A stretch of 64,000 nt of DNA from Pegoplata infirma. Taxonomy: Eukaryota; Arthropoda; Insecta; Diptera; Anthomyiidae. The position numbers and the translations under genes were made by a program. Of this stretch, positions 34,443-45,497 are shown piece by piece. The stretch's first letter is position 1. Each line of letters opens with the position of its first letter. Under the pieces are notes generated by a model. It was not told the DNA's origin, ran no database searches, and worked only from the letters and a program-made list of their open reading frames with translations. Where the stretch lies: contig OY992539.1 in NCBI GenBank assembly GCA_963921195.1, positions 102,308,964 to 102,372,963 on the forward strand, given 5' to 3'.

Positions 34443-35574
34443 TTATATTGGTTTTCTCTCTCTAACCTAATTTTATATAATATTTTTAAAAAAATAACCA
34501 TATGGTTAAAGACTACTTTTTTGACACTTGTTATAATTGTCGAGTCTGTATTAATCTGTGCCATTGATATTAAATTTTTAAAGAACGTGCATTAGAAAAT
34601 CGTATTAATTTATAAATACTGGGATACAGATGGAGGGTATTTAAAATTCGGCACGGCCGAATTTAACTTTTTTACTTGTTTTAGTTAAGTTCAATTTACG
34701 AAAATACTAGTTTTGAACAAATTTTGAATTAATTTTTTTTGTTGACTTTAAAACTGTGTTTACGAATTTTTATTAATTAATTTGCTGATTTCTCGTAACA
34801 TATTTGTCGAGTGAAAAAATGTTAGAAATTTCTTGTGTAGCCTCCTATGAAAATCTCATAAGTTCTACTTAAGCTGAACTTAATGCTGTGAGAAAAAAGA
34901 AAAAATAAGTGAAGTGTTAGTGTATAAAATCAATATTTAACAAACTTAAAATTTTTTTACAAAAAGTTTAGCTGAATTTAACTAATTTTTTTGTTAATAC
35001 ATACATACATACATAAAAAATATTACGAAATTTTCAGCTGAATTTTTAGTTAAAGTTACGTTTTTTTTGCTACATTCATTCTACGAAAAGTTAACTAAAT
35101 ATTTTTAGTTAAATTAACTAGAAATTTAGTAGGTTCAAAATCAGGTGTTTTTTTAGTTAAATTTAACTAAATTTTTTGCTAACTTTACAGTTTTATTTTT
35201 TTGAGTGTATAAAAAATCTTATAATTTTCCAGAAATTTTTAGAAACACGGATGTGTTGAACGAGTTTCAGATGCAGTAGAATTTTTTTTGTTAATAAAAA
35301 AAACAGACAATTTGAGTTTTAGTAAAAACAACTGTAATTTGAAGTTTGTTGTTGTTTACCGTTTTTGTTTAAGATGTTAACCAATAGTTAAAAACAACAA
35401 CTGTGTTTGGTTGACTTTACCGTCAAGTGTAGTAGACGCCTAAACAACAACAAATGTAGTTGTTTTAACTGTCTTTTGTAGTTTTAACTTGTGTAGTTTG
35501 TTTAATTAAAATGTGCTTTGACACTTTAAAGTCTTTCGGAAATGGGGTTCAAGTTTCACTTGTATAAGGTCTTG

Positions 35575-35731
35575 TTCATGTATTAAAAGTTATGGTATAC
35601 GGCGTATCGTCAAGACTTTATCCATCTTTTTTATGTGTTTTTTTACCGCTCAAGCTTTTAATTTGATATAAATTACCCCACTTAAAAAAACTCTTATGAC
35701 TTGGTTAATTTTGGTTTTAATATTAGTATGT
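35575..35731 (+). repeat. Dispersed repeat shared with 63265-63430
   Basis: Both copies run through TTTATCCATCTT, TTTTATGTGTTTT, AGCTC/AAGCTTTT and TTTGATATAAAT to GACTTGGTTAA and a GTTTTAATATTAGTA-like end. No termini or coding capacity recognised. Confidence 0.65.
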
Positions 35732-35732
35732 A

Positions 35733-37135
35733 CACTCACAGCAAAATATGGTTGTCTCAACCGTACAAGGTTCCAACCTCAGATTGAGGTTGCAGCAACC
35801 GGTAAATATACGGTTGTAGCAACCGACAATTTACAGTTGTGGCAACCGACAAATGCCTGTTGCAGCAAACTCAAATAACGGCATTTGCCGGTTATGGTAA
35901 CCGTATTGCCGGTTATGGTAACCGTATTGCCGGTTATGGTAACCGTATTGCCGGTTGTCCCAACCATAGCTGTGTTTAATATATTTTCGATATTATTCCA
36001 AAATACAAAATAAAATACCAATTATAAGACACGTTTTTTAATTTTTTTTTGCTTATTTTTATTGTTTAAAAAAAATATAGTAATATAAATGACTTAATAC
36101 TAAAAATAATAAACTTAATGTAACATTTTTATGTGGTTTTAATTCGTTTACTAAAAATCCGATACAAAGAATTCTTCTTCTCAAAATCTTGAACTTTTTC
36201 TTTAGGAAAAATATTTCAGAATCTGGGACTTTTTCTATGAGAAAAATAACTCAGAATCTGAAAATTTTTCTATAGGAAAAATCTGAATCTTTTTCTATAA
36301 TAAAAATGTCCCGGAAAAAGTCACAGATTCTGAGACAGTTTTTCTATAGAAAAGTCTCAGATTCTGAGACAGCTTTTCTATAGAAAAATTCTCAGATTCT
36401 AAGACAGTTTTTCTATTGAAAAAGTCTCGGATTTTGAGACAGTTTTTCTATAGAAAAAGTCTCAGATTCTGAGATAGTTTTTCTATAGAAAAAGTCTCAG
36501 ATTCTGAGACACAAAAATATTTTAAAAAAGTTGTAACAACCTCAATTTACGGTTGCTGCAACCGCGTACGGTTGGGACAACCGCAATCCGGTTACGACAA
36601 CCGTATTGTGGCAACCTCAGTTTTCTATAGTTTTTCTATAGGTAAAGTCTCAGATTCTGAGATAGTTTTTCTATAGAGGAAGTCTTAGATTCTGAGACAG
36701 TTTTTCTACAGAAAAAGCCTCAGATTCTGAAAAAGTTTTCCTATAGAAAAAGTCTTAGATTCTGAAACAGTCACAGATTCTGCGACAGTTTTTTATAGAA
36801 AAAGTCTCAGAATCTGAGACAGTTTTTTTATAGAAAAAGTCTCAGATTCTGAGACAGTTTTTCTATAGAAAAAGTCTCAGATTCTTAGACATTTTTTTTA
36901 TAGAAAAACTCTCAGATTCTGAGACATTTTTTCTATAGAAAAACTCCCAGATACTGAGACATTTTTTCTATAGAAAAAGTCTCAGATTCTGAGACACAAA
37001 AATATTTTAAAAAATTTCTAACAACCTCAATTTACGGTTGCTGCAACCGCGTACGGTTGGGACAACCGCAAGCCGGTTACGACAACCGTATTGCGGTTGT
37101 GGCAACCTCATTCCAACCGATTTTTTATGTGAGTG
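35733..37135. mobile_element. CACTCACAGCAAAA element with CGGTTG-N3-CAACCG words
   Basis: Left CACTCACAGCAAAATATGG and right CGATTTTTTATGTGAGTG. Subterminal DNA on both sides repeats CGGTTG-N3-CAACCG (for example CGGTTGCTGCAACCG, CGGTTGGGACAACCG, CGGTTACGACAACCG), including a 21-bp tandem at 35888-35955. The middle is the minisatellite at 36200-37005. A block with several words is duplicated (36530-36620, 37020-37110). Confidence 0.8.
36200..37005. repeat. ~35-bp minisatellite of two palindromic words
   Basis: About 20 copies of a unit combining TTTTTCTATAGAAAAA and GTCTCAGATTCTGAGAC, interrupted once by the CGGTTG block (36530-36620). Each word is nearly self-complementary. The same unit, older and degenerate, underlies 45290-56010. 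Confidence 0.9.
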
Positions 37136-37215
37136 TGGTTATGAACAAATTTTATTTTTTTCAAACTTCATATTTCCCGTGTTTTTTTGTAAACATAATC
37201 ATAAAAAGTATCAAG

Positions 37216-37246
37216 TATATATACTTGATATATATATATATATTTA
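37216..37246. repeat. TA-rich dinucleotide tract with ATATACTTGATATAT
   Basis: Short (TA)n run preceded by the palindromic phrase AAGTATATATACTT. Confidence 0.8.
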
Positions 37247-37370
37247 TATGTAAGTTCTTCTATGTTCATATTTTAATTTTTATACTAAAACTTTTTATTT
37301 TTATATTAAAATTTTTTTAAGTATAAATTTTTGTAAGTAGAAATTAGTAACCAATTATGGCCAATAGGCT

Positions 37371-38311
37371 CCCAGCAAAAATAGATCGAGATTTTGGCGA
37401 CACAGCATCTTTTTATAGCATACCGAAGCGCATCCAAAGAGCGCTCTTGAGGATGCAGTAAAAGTAAGGCGGAAAAATTTTAATTTTTTCTTAAGATTTT
37501 TTATATAAAACATATAATATAAATTATTTTTCGATAAAAATTTACACTTGCTTTCCTTTTTAATATATTCAAAAATTTTTGAATGAAAAACCATGAGTTT
37601 TGGACAAAGACACATGATTTGAATGCATCATTATTGCGCAAATATCAGCGCTGCAAAAAGTTCTTCAATCATAACACCTTTAACACATTTTGAATGATGA
37701 CAATAAAAAGGCCAGATTTTAAAATATTTTTTAGTATTTAAAAAAAAATTTTGAGTACTTATACCATTTCCACTTTAATTTCAGAAAATGCATATTATAT
37801 TACAAAAAATGTCCAATCATATTTTAAAAATTCCAATTATATTTTATTCCAATTATATTTTTAAAATTTCCAATTGTATTTCAGAAATTTCCATTTATAA
37901 CCAAAAAATTTTCAATTACATTTTAAAAATTTCCAATTATTCCATTTATAATTCAAAAATTTCCAATTATATTTTAAGATTTTCCAATTGTATTTCAGAT
38001 ATGGTCAATTGTATTTCAGATTTTCCAATTTTTTTTTCAGAAATAGTTAAATGTGTTTCATCTTTATTCAGCTTAAATCAGCTCTGAAAAGTTACATGAA
38101 TTCACTGCATCTTTATAGCGTTTTTATCAGCGCTCTAAAAAGACGTGATTTCAGAGCATCTTAAGAGCGCTTTTTCGGTGTATCCAAATAGCGCTCTAAA
38201 GTGTGACATCGCCTTATAGAATCATGCATGAATTCAGCAGGTTTGGATGCGCTCCTTGACTCAAGTTTCCTTTCCAAAAGCTGCTGCCAGTTCAGCAAAA
38301 TTTCTGCTGGG
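37371..38311. mobile_element. CCCAGCA element with AGAGCGCTCT words
   Basis: Left CCCAGCAAAAAT and right ATTTCTGCTGGG, possible 2-bp CT duplication. AGAGCGCTCT and AGCGCTCT words occur near both ends (37436-37447, 38125-38200). The middle (37788-38050) is a degenerate 20-25-bp tandem repeat of ATTTCCAATTATATTTTA. Confidence 0.7.
37788..38050 (+). repeat. Degenerate tandem repeat of TTTCCAATTATATTTTA
   Basis: About eleven units of 20-26 bp. The long ORF over it (37788-38087) reflects the repeat and is not a gene. Confidence 0.8.
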
Positions 38312-39087
38312 CTAGGTCACAGAAAATGAAATAAATAAATAAATACTAAAAAAAACTATTTGCCAACTTAAAGACTATCTGGATAGAAGGACTTTATTTT
38401 TTGGAAATTTTCAAACAAAATTCGAATTTTTAATGATTGTTTTCAACAACCACATAGAAAAAATTGAGTTATGAGTATTTTCTGTGAATAGGTCCCTTAG
38501 TCAATTTAAAAAAATAAAACAATGTTTAAAGTTTAGGACGCTTAAAACCCGATCAAAATTATGAGACACCCAAAAGTTTTGAAGTTATTTTTAAAAACTG
38601 TTTTTGTAGCACCGGCTTGTTAAAGGATTTTAAATATCTCAGTTTTGGCCAAGGGCCGAAATACGCATTTTCTTTACACAAAGTGTACCTGCAGTTTGTA
38701 ACAATGCAATAACTAAGATTTTAATAACATCCTCGCATTTTGCATGTATATGAACTTGAGTGTAAATATATGTAGGAAGAATTGCAGAGTTTTATAAAAT
38801 GAACGAAAGCCCGAGTAAAAATTTTAATATAATATCAAGGAAAAGAACATTTTATTTAATATCAATGCCTAAAAAGTCATACGAATTAAATTATAGACAA
38901 AATGACTGTTTCTAAAATTTTAACAAAATTTATCATATCTAACTGATGCAATATCATTTTTTTAAATATTTTTGTGTACTTACACTTTATCATTCCATGT
39001 GCAATAGGATTGGCAATATTAAAACTTTTTTTTCTGGGCGGAAATGGCAATCCGCGAAAAGTGGCCAACCTTTACCAGAAACATAAG
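38312..39087. other. Unassigned stretch
   Basis: 38550-38640 (AGACACCC, AAGTTATTTTTAAAAACTG, TTTTTGTAGCAC) faintly recalls the CACTGTGCTACA foldback family. Otherwise nothing is supported. Confidence 0.35.
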
Positions 39088-39089
39088 TA

Positions 39090-39607
39090 CCCAGGCAGAA
39101 AAATACAAACGGGCCAACGTTGGAATGAAGTTGGCGGCGACGGTACCAACGTTGGCGAATCATACCCGTTTCTAAGTCTACGACGTCATTCCGAGGTTGA
39201 AATGATAACAGTGGCCAACGATCGCTCGACTTTTGTTTTAACGTTGGGTTAACATTGATTTTACAAATTTACGACGTTGGATTTAACTTTTGCTTAGGGA
39301 TGTATTAAAAATCTCGATGTAGTGCTTTTTAGTTAACATTTTGTACAAATTGGTTGAAAAAGCAACTACTTAAGTGTTCACTTAGATTAAAGAGTTGAGG
39401 TCTATGTAAATCGAAAACTTTTTTAAAAAATAAAAATGTTAAACTTTTAAATTATAATCTATAGTGTAGTGTTTTATGTAAACACAAAGTTGTGCCAACA
39501 CAATATTTTTAGTAAAACTGTTTTACATTATACAATGTTGTATTTTTGGCTAGCCCGATATTGTACCAACACAAAATTTTTGGTACGGTTGGCAATTTCT
39601 GACTGGG
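39090..39607. mobile_element. CCCAGGCAGAAA element with CCAACGTTGG words, TSD TA
   Basis: Left CCCAGGCAGAAA and right TTTCTGACTGGG flanked by TA (39088-39089, 39608-39609). The left half contains CCAACGTTGG three times and AACGTTGGGTTAAC. The right half uses CCAACAC and GTACGGTTGG. Confidence 0.75.
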
Positions 39608-39734
39608 TACCTCCAAAATCTTTTTGGAATTGATTAATATCTTTTGTTGGTTCTTTGTGGCAAAATTCTGGGCTTAAAATATTTTTTTTTCAAACGATGT
39701 TTATTTTATAATTTATTATTGTTTTACTTGATTA

Positions 39735-39780
39735 GCTTATTATACCAAAAATAAATTATTTTGGTCGGACAAAGATTTCT
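39735..39780. repeat. Dispersed ~50-bp motif (copy 2 of 3)
   Basis: TTAGCTTATTATACC, about 15 bp, then GGTCGGACAAAGATTT. Related copies are at 13090-13136 (same orientation) and 58047-58095 (inverted). Confidence 0.6.
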
Positions 39781-39783
39781 GCT

Positions 39784-40041
39784 TTAAAAGTTACTCACTC
39801 CAATTTCTATTTTATTGAGCTTAGGAAATAGATTTTTTATCTGTGATATTTTTATCATGCGCTGAAATGGGTCCTTTCTAACACTCAAACCGGAAACGGA
39901 AAGTCGATCTAAAAGTCCATGGGAACGAAAAGTCCATCTGTACTCAGAAATATAAAAAACTTTACGGTTTTCCGCAAAGATGAAATTGATGGTACCCGCC
40001 TTGCGATCCATAGTGTTGTGACCTTGGCCATAAATGGTCAA
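39784..40041 (-). other. Possible isolated coding exon, unknown family
   Basis: An 85-codon minus-strand frame from 40041 with protein-like composition and C-ending codons unusual here (segment FYISEYRWTFRSHGLLDRLS). It runs into GGA|GTGAGT, a consensus 5' splice donor, at about 39803. No upstream promoter, second exon or known domain was found. It could equally be chance in a GC-richer patch. Confidence 0.25.
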
Positions 40042-41723
40042 TCTTAATGTCTTAAAACTTCAGGTTATATGAATTTTGTTTTAAGAAAACATCCTAAATA
40101 AAACAAATCCAAAACAGTTTATAGATATCTTTAATAGTTTTTAAGTTACATGTCTCTAAAGTTGAACTTTTTGAAATATATCATATTTTGGCTTTAAAAT
40201 CTTTGAAATCCACATGTACTTGTAACGGTTAAATAATTATATTGCATTTAAAATGCGACCTTATTGGTTATGCACTTTTAAGTAAGATATTTTGCTTTTA
40301 TGATAATGCTGTTTTGGTTGACATAAGTTAATCATATGGCAAGTTACGCTGTTATAAAGTGAGTTCCAAAGAAAATACTAATTTATTTTGCAAATTTCAT
40401 ATTTGATAGTCAGCTACTTTAGTGGCCCTCATTGGCCCGCTTAGTTCTTTGCAGAAAATATTGGTATAAGTATGTAGATGAAAACTAACTAAAGAACTCG
40501 TCCACGTTTTTCCACTTTTTTTTTTTAATTAATTTTTTTTGTGGGAACCCAAATATAAATTTGGAAATTTTTTTAACGAACGGCTTAAAGTAAAACACCA
40601 AGATGCAGCAGTTGTCCTTGATAACTTGAAATGTTTTGCGAAAAATAGTTATGGAATACATATAATAAATCGTATTGCAAAATTAATTGGTCGGTTAAAA
40701 TTTAAATTTTATTTAAATTGATCCAGAACCATTATTTGTCATCTAGGCCTGACACAAGTTAGATGCATGGCTAGCCACAAGTTGTACATTAACAGATGCA
40801 GACTTCTATTAAGATTTTGTTGAGGAAGTATGTTGTATTATAATTTTACTTGCTTATTTTATAAAGGTATTTCCTGATCAAACCTAAAACAATATTAAAC
40901 GTATTGTAAATACTACATGCAAAAAGTGTTGTGAATTATTGATAGTTTTAAGGTCAAAGGATTTCCCTGAATTTTCTCAAGTCTTTATAAAAAGGATATT
41001 TATTCGCTAAGAATATCCTCAGGATAGGTTAAGAAAAATCCATGCTTCAATTATACTAAAATAAGGTATATTCAACATTATCAGAACAGAGTTTCATGAA
41101 GTACGAAGGATTTAAATTTTTTTTTTTTTTAATTTTTTTAAGGACATTTTTAATTTATAAATTACATCCTTGCTTTAATTTTTTCATTTAATTAAGATTT
41201 GAGGTATATTCTAAGTGTTGCGGATGCAAAAATTCATAAGCGAATTCGAATTTTACACTTTTTCTTGACTTTTTTAATAAAGGACATTTTCGAGGAGGGC
41301 GTATCCTTGTTCCGATTTGTACAAATTTTGGTAAATACATTGGGCATATTATAACAGTTTGATTTTCAAAATTCTCTACTCTACACGTTTTTTTGGAGAA
41401 ACCTCTAGAATATATTTTTAAAAGTATTTTGCCCAACTAAGTAAACACGAATTGTGATAAAAATGTGATTTTTTCCATTTTTCTACGTTTTTAATTCCCT
41501 TTCATTACAAGTGCTAAAAAACATATTTTGTTTTTAAATCACCGATTTTTTCCGCGCTTTACGCCACTATTTGGAACATTCTGGAAGCTTGCGAAAAACG
41601 TAAAAACAGTAGTTTTTGCTGTAGAATTGAATGGTGAAATAAAATTTACAATAAGTAAAGCCATATTTTTTCCGGACAAAATAAGGTTAAAATCCGGGGT
41701 TTTAACCGCGGAAAGTACGGAAA
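40042..41723. other. Unassigned AT-rich stretch
   Basis: No domain-bearing ORF, TIR pair or word cluster that I could support in about 1.7 kb. With 25958-27510 it is a candidate for non-repetitive background. Confidence 0.4.
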
Positions 41724-41725
41724 TA

Positions 41726-42537
41726 GTGTTTATAAACCGGTTCACCGGTTAACCGAAAAACCGGTTTTTTCCTAAAATTTCGGTTTTTTTGCAAACCGGT
41801 TAACCGGAATTGAAGATTTCCGGTGCACCGAAAACCGGTTTTTTTCTGTCGGTTAACCGGTTTTTTAAATACATTCAAAACGGAATATTTTCGCAAATAT
41901 TAGGGTTTGCACTTATTTTTTTATGATATTTTCAAAATTTCGTTGAAAACACATTAAAAATCCGGGAGAAAGAACGTCTAAAATATTTTTTGTCTTCAAT
42001 TTTCTAAATAGGAATTTTATTCTAAAACTCATAAAAATTTGAAATACTCACCGTTGTAAGCGTTTTTTTTTTTTTTTAACATTTCATGAAAAACTTTATA
42101 AGTGACTGTTAACCAGATACTAAAAGACCTGTTAATGGCGAAATTGTGAATAAAAGAAAATAAAAATAAAATTCGGAACTGCAATTTACTTATAACGAAT
42201 AAATATCTTTTTCTAAATAAAACCAGTACAAATTAAATTGAAGTTCCAGTGAATATGGTCAATTAAAGTACATTACTTAACTATCGCTTTTTTATAGCGT
42301 AATAGTTGCAAACCTTGCTGAAAGAAACAAATATGTTAACTTACTTAAGCTATATTCGCTTTATTATTTAATAAAAATAAGCTATTTTCAAGTTTTTTTG
42401 GTTTTTTCAGTTAAAGAAAAAAAACCGGTTAACCGGTTTTTATATTCCGGTTAACCGAGAAAACCGGTTAACCGAAAAAGCTGATTTTCGGTTAACCGAG
42501 AAACCGGTTTTCCAAAATGTCGGTTTTTTATAAACAC
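41726..42537. mobile_element. GTGTTTATAAACC element with CCGGTTAACCGG words, TSD TA
   Basis: Ends GTGTTTATAAACCGGTT and a TTTTTTATAAACAC end are flanked by TA (41724-41725, 42538-42539). Perfect palindromes CCGGTTAACCGG or AACCGGTTAACCGG-type variants occur about eight times in 41738-41870 and about six times in 42420-42515. The middle 500 bp has none. Confidence 0.85.
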
Positions 42538-42539
42538 TA

Positions 42540-42984
42540 TACGGAAAGAAGTTGGAATTTTACAACAATTTTACATTTTGCCATCAAAAACTTATTTTTT
42601 TAAAAATAAGCATATAGCTCAAATTGAACTTTTAAGCGAAATCCATCTCGATACGAACAATGATATCATTAAGAACTAGTTATGAGGTTCAAAATGTCCT
42701 CTTTTTGTTTTATCTGTGTAATTATAAAGACAGGCGTGGACGGGGGGAAAAAGAAATTTCGTAAATGATTAATGGTGTTTTCTTTTCTGACAAAAAATGT
42801 GTCTTTTTTTTGCATTTCGCCCCAAAAATTATGGTTTTGTGTTCTTTTCTAAAAAATGTCAACACTTATAAAGAATATCGTATGCTTTTCTAAAACTGTC
42901 TGCCCTATAAAGTGCAAAAAAGTTGCCCGTTGTTGAAATTGCCTTATTGAACAGCTGTCTTTTTCTGTGTTTTTTTCTCAAAAC
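42540..42984. other. Unassigned stretch
   Basis: No feature supported. A short TTTTCTGAC/AAAAATGTGTC run is repeated once (42780-42870). Confidence 0.3.
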
Positions 42985-44045
42985 AGCAGGGCCATTCCAG
43001 AAAATTTAGCTCAAATTTTAGTAATTTTTGGAAATGGTGTCTCAGATTAATTGGAACCTTGATACATAGATAGCCCTCATAAATATGATATATGTACCAT
43101 ATATCGTTTTTTTACATTTGGTGTATTTAACGAATTATGGCGGGTCAAAGATTGACTTTTTAAGCAAGAGTAAGAAAAATACATCACGTTTAAAGAGCTG
43201 TAACTTCTTAACCAATGACCCGATTTGCAAAAATTTCGGCTCATGTGAAAGCTGGGATTCTTCTTTTAGAAAATATTTTTAAAATAACACAGTTTTTTTT
43301 ACAGAAATGATGCAAAAATGCAAAAACATTTTTTGTTTTCGAATAATTAAAAAAACACATCTTCGATTTTTTTTTTAAAAAATTCTGGTGAAAAATAACA
43401 TTGTTTTGTATAACATATTCAAAATTCAGAGTGGGATCTCCATGGGATCAAAAACTATTCTGTTTTAAGTACGAGGTTCTCATATTTTTCCCTTAGAAAA
43501 TTCAAATTTCTAATGTTTTGAATGTTTTTCAAAATTTTAATAGTATAATTTTCTTTGAAAATTTAAATTTTTATATTGAAGAAATATAAAATTTTAATTT
43601 TCTAAGGTAAAATTTAAGAACTTCGTACTAAAATCAGAATATTTTTTGATCCCATTGGGATCCCACTCTGAATTTTGGATATGTTGTACAAAACAGTATT
43701 GTTTATCAACAAACTTTTTTTTAAAAAAATCGAAGATGTGTTTTTTTAAATATTCGCAAAAAAAAATGTTTTTGAATTTTTGCAACACTTCTGAAAAAGA
43801 CCGTATGATTTTAAAAATATTTCCTAAAAGAAGAAGAATTAAGCTTTCATATAAGCCATTACTTGTGATAATCGGATTACTAGTTAAAAAGTTAGAGCAC
43901 GTTTAACGTCATGTATTTTTCTGACTTTTGCTAAAAAAGTCGAACTTTGACCCGCGATAATTTGAAAACTACAGCAAATTTTGAAAATCCAAAAATGCAA
44001 CATATCTCATATAAACGTGGATATCTATGAGCCAAATTCTCAGTG
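42985..44045. mobile_element. Foldback element, partial ends
   Basis: Inverted arms pair 43055-43445 with 43620-44035 (GATCTCCATGGGATC with GATCCCATTGGGATCCC; AAAAAACACATCTTCGAT with ATCGAAGATGTGTTTTT; GGGTCAAAGATTGACTTTT with a TCGAACTTTGACCCGC-like segment). Left sequence GGGCCATTCCAG hints at the GGCATTCC family. Right end is replaced by unrelated sequence near 44045. Confidence 0.7.
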
Positions 44046-44194
44046 GCGTCCAAAGGCATGTTTCCGAAAAGTGGGGCGAAAATTTTTAGAATTACCCAGC
44101 AGTTAAAAAATACAGGGCAGAGTATTTCTGTATGTTGTGTTCTATTCCAGTCAAATAAAATGCAAAGTTTTGAAGGTGTGAGGCAAACATTTTT

Positions 44195-45026
44195 TGACAA
44201 TATTGCTTTTGACAATATTGACTTTTAGACAGTTTTTTTAAATTTCGTACGAAAAAATCGAATAAAAACCATATTGTATATAAAATTACGAAGATTTAAA
44301 ATTTAGAAACAAAAATTTTTTTCTTTTTTAATTTCATCAAAAAAATGTTGAAAACCATATTTGAATATCCTTTTTTCCTGGGAAAAACACCACGGATTTC
44401 CAAAATGAAAATTTTGTTTTAAAGTCTAGAATGTCCTTTTTACACCGAAAAAATTTCAGAGAGATGTTTTTTCGTATTGTTGAGCAATAAGATTTTAAAG
44501 TTTGTTAGATCGCAAATATTTGATTTTTTTTCAAAATTTTAGCATAAATTCAAAAATTTAGCTGTAAAACCAACTTTAAAATTTTATTGCTCGACAACAC
44601 AAAAAAACACATACCTGACATTTAAACAACGTTAAAAGGAGACTTTTAACTTAATCCATGGCGTCCTTGATAGGATAAAAGGATATTCCATTGCTGGAAT
44701 TTTTGGCAACATTTTTAAAAAAATCAAATATTTGGCTTTCTAACAAATTTTGAAAAATTATTGCTCATCAATACGAAAAAACACCTCTCTGAAATTTTAA
44801 CAGCGTTAAAATGGCATTCTTAACTTTAAAACACAATTTTTCTGTTTGAAATACATTGTGTATTTCCCATGAAAAAAGGACATTCAAATATTGTTTTCAA
44901 AATTTTTGAAAAAAAAAAATTTAAATCTTCATAATATTATTTACAATATTGTTTTTATGAATTTTTTTGTATACGGTTTCCGAGTTAAAAAAAAAAAACT
45001 GTCTAAAAGTTAATATTGTCAAAAAG
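44195..45026. mobile_element. Foldback element with GACAATATT...AATATTGTC ends
   Basis: ACAATATTGACTTTTAGACAG at the left pairs with CTGTCTAAAAGTTAATATTG at the right. Arms of about 330-380 bp flank an AT-rich centre. The palindromic segments TCGTATTGTTGAGCAATAA and TTATTGCTC-AACAC pair inside. Confidence 0.7.
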
Positions 45027-45289
45027 CCCACATCTCTTTTAAACGCCCACATCATCCAAAGTATTGATCCAAAAAAAAAAAAAGATATGGTGTTTAATCA
45101 TTTACGATGCTCCATCAAATAACCAAAAATAAACAAAATCGGTGATCCGTCAGTTAAATTTCTAATGGATTTGCTCATATGGTAAAAGTCTCGGAACAGT
45201 AAAAAAAAAACTTAAGAACTATTTTGTAGGGATAATTTGGGATTTTTTTTGATTTTTTTTTTGATTTTTTAAGGAAAAATCTAAGATTT

Positions 45290-45484
45290 TTATTTTTTTT
45301 TTTAAATCTGACAATCTTTTATGTATATAAAAATCTTATAATTTTTCTATAGGAAAAAATCTTAGAATTTTTTAATAGAAAAAATCTGAGAATTTTTTAA
45401 TAGAAAGAGAAAAAGAAAATTATGTAAAATTTTTTTTATAGGAAAAATGTCCAAGAATCTCAAAATTTTTCTTTAAGAAAAATG
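45290..45484. repeat. Degenerate minisatellite TTTTTCTATAGGAAAAA-(GT)CTCAGAATCTGAGAC, segment 1
   Basis: Old copies of the ~35-bp two-word unit seen fresh at 36200-37005. The remainder of the same field lies at 48891-49177, 49765-50120, 53040-53686, 54758-54960 and 55905-56010. Intervening blocks are later insertions. Confidence 0.75.
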
Positions 45485-45497
45485 TTTTTGAATCTTA

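Larger units (their letters stand above)
30595..34680 (+). mobile_element. Mini-me / Helitron-related element with internal cargo
   Basis: Starts TATACCCTCCACTTAGTG, then GGTATATATAAGTTTGTCAT, CATCGAAATATCGG and CCCATAAAGTATATATATTC. A (GTCTGTCC)n tract follows at 30728-30778. It ends with the imperfect palindrome ATTCGGCACGGCCGAAT and TTTAACTTTTTTACTTG. This order (core between a TA tract and a GTCY tract) is the published description of dipteran mini-me repeats, and the terminal hairpin fits a Helitron relative. Length (4 kb) is swollen by the tandem duplication, tRNA-like units and a MITE. Confidence 0.75.
30489..35207. mobile_element. MITE family B (TA|CACTCAAAAAAATAAAACTG), words TAGTTAA/TTAACTA
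   Basis: Left CACTCAAAAAAATAAAACTG and right CAGTTTTATTTTTTTGAGTG are perfect inverted ends flanked by TA (30487-30488, 35208-35209). TAGTTAAATTTAACTA-like palindromes fill the right subterminal DNA. Own sequence is under 700 bp; the rest is the mini-me-type element 30595-34680. Confidence 0.85.
30297..35493. mobile_element. MITE family A copy, split by a deep nest
   Basis: The left part 30297-30488 and right part 35208-35493 join to give a family A element matching 15591-16117 in reverse orientation (CATGACGGTCATTTG, CAACTACAATTTCAGTTG, then AGACGCCTAAACAACAACAA). The insert 30489-35207 sits at a TA. Confidence 0.75.

Noticed and set aside
36200..37005. Possible CRISPR-like array (regular ~35-bp repeats)
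   Set aside because: Units are contiguous palindromic minisatellite copies with no unique spacers, in a eukaryotic TE context.
37788..38087. 99-codon ORF rich in Ile, Ser and Asn
   Set aside because: Translation of the degenerate TTTCCAATTATATTTTA tandem repeat.
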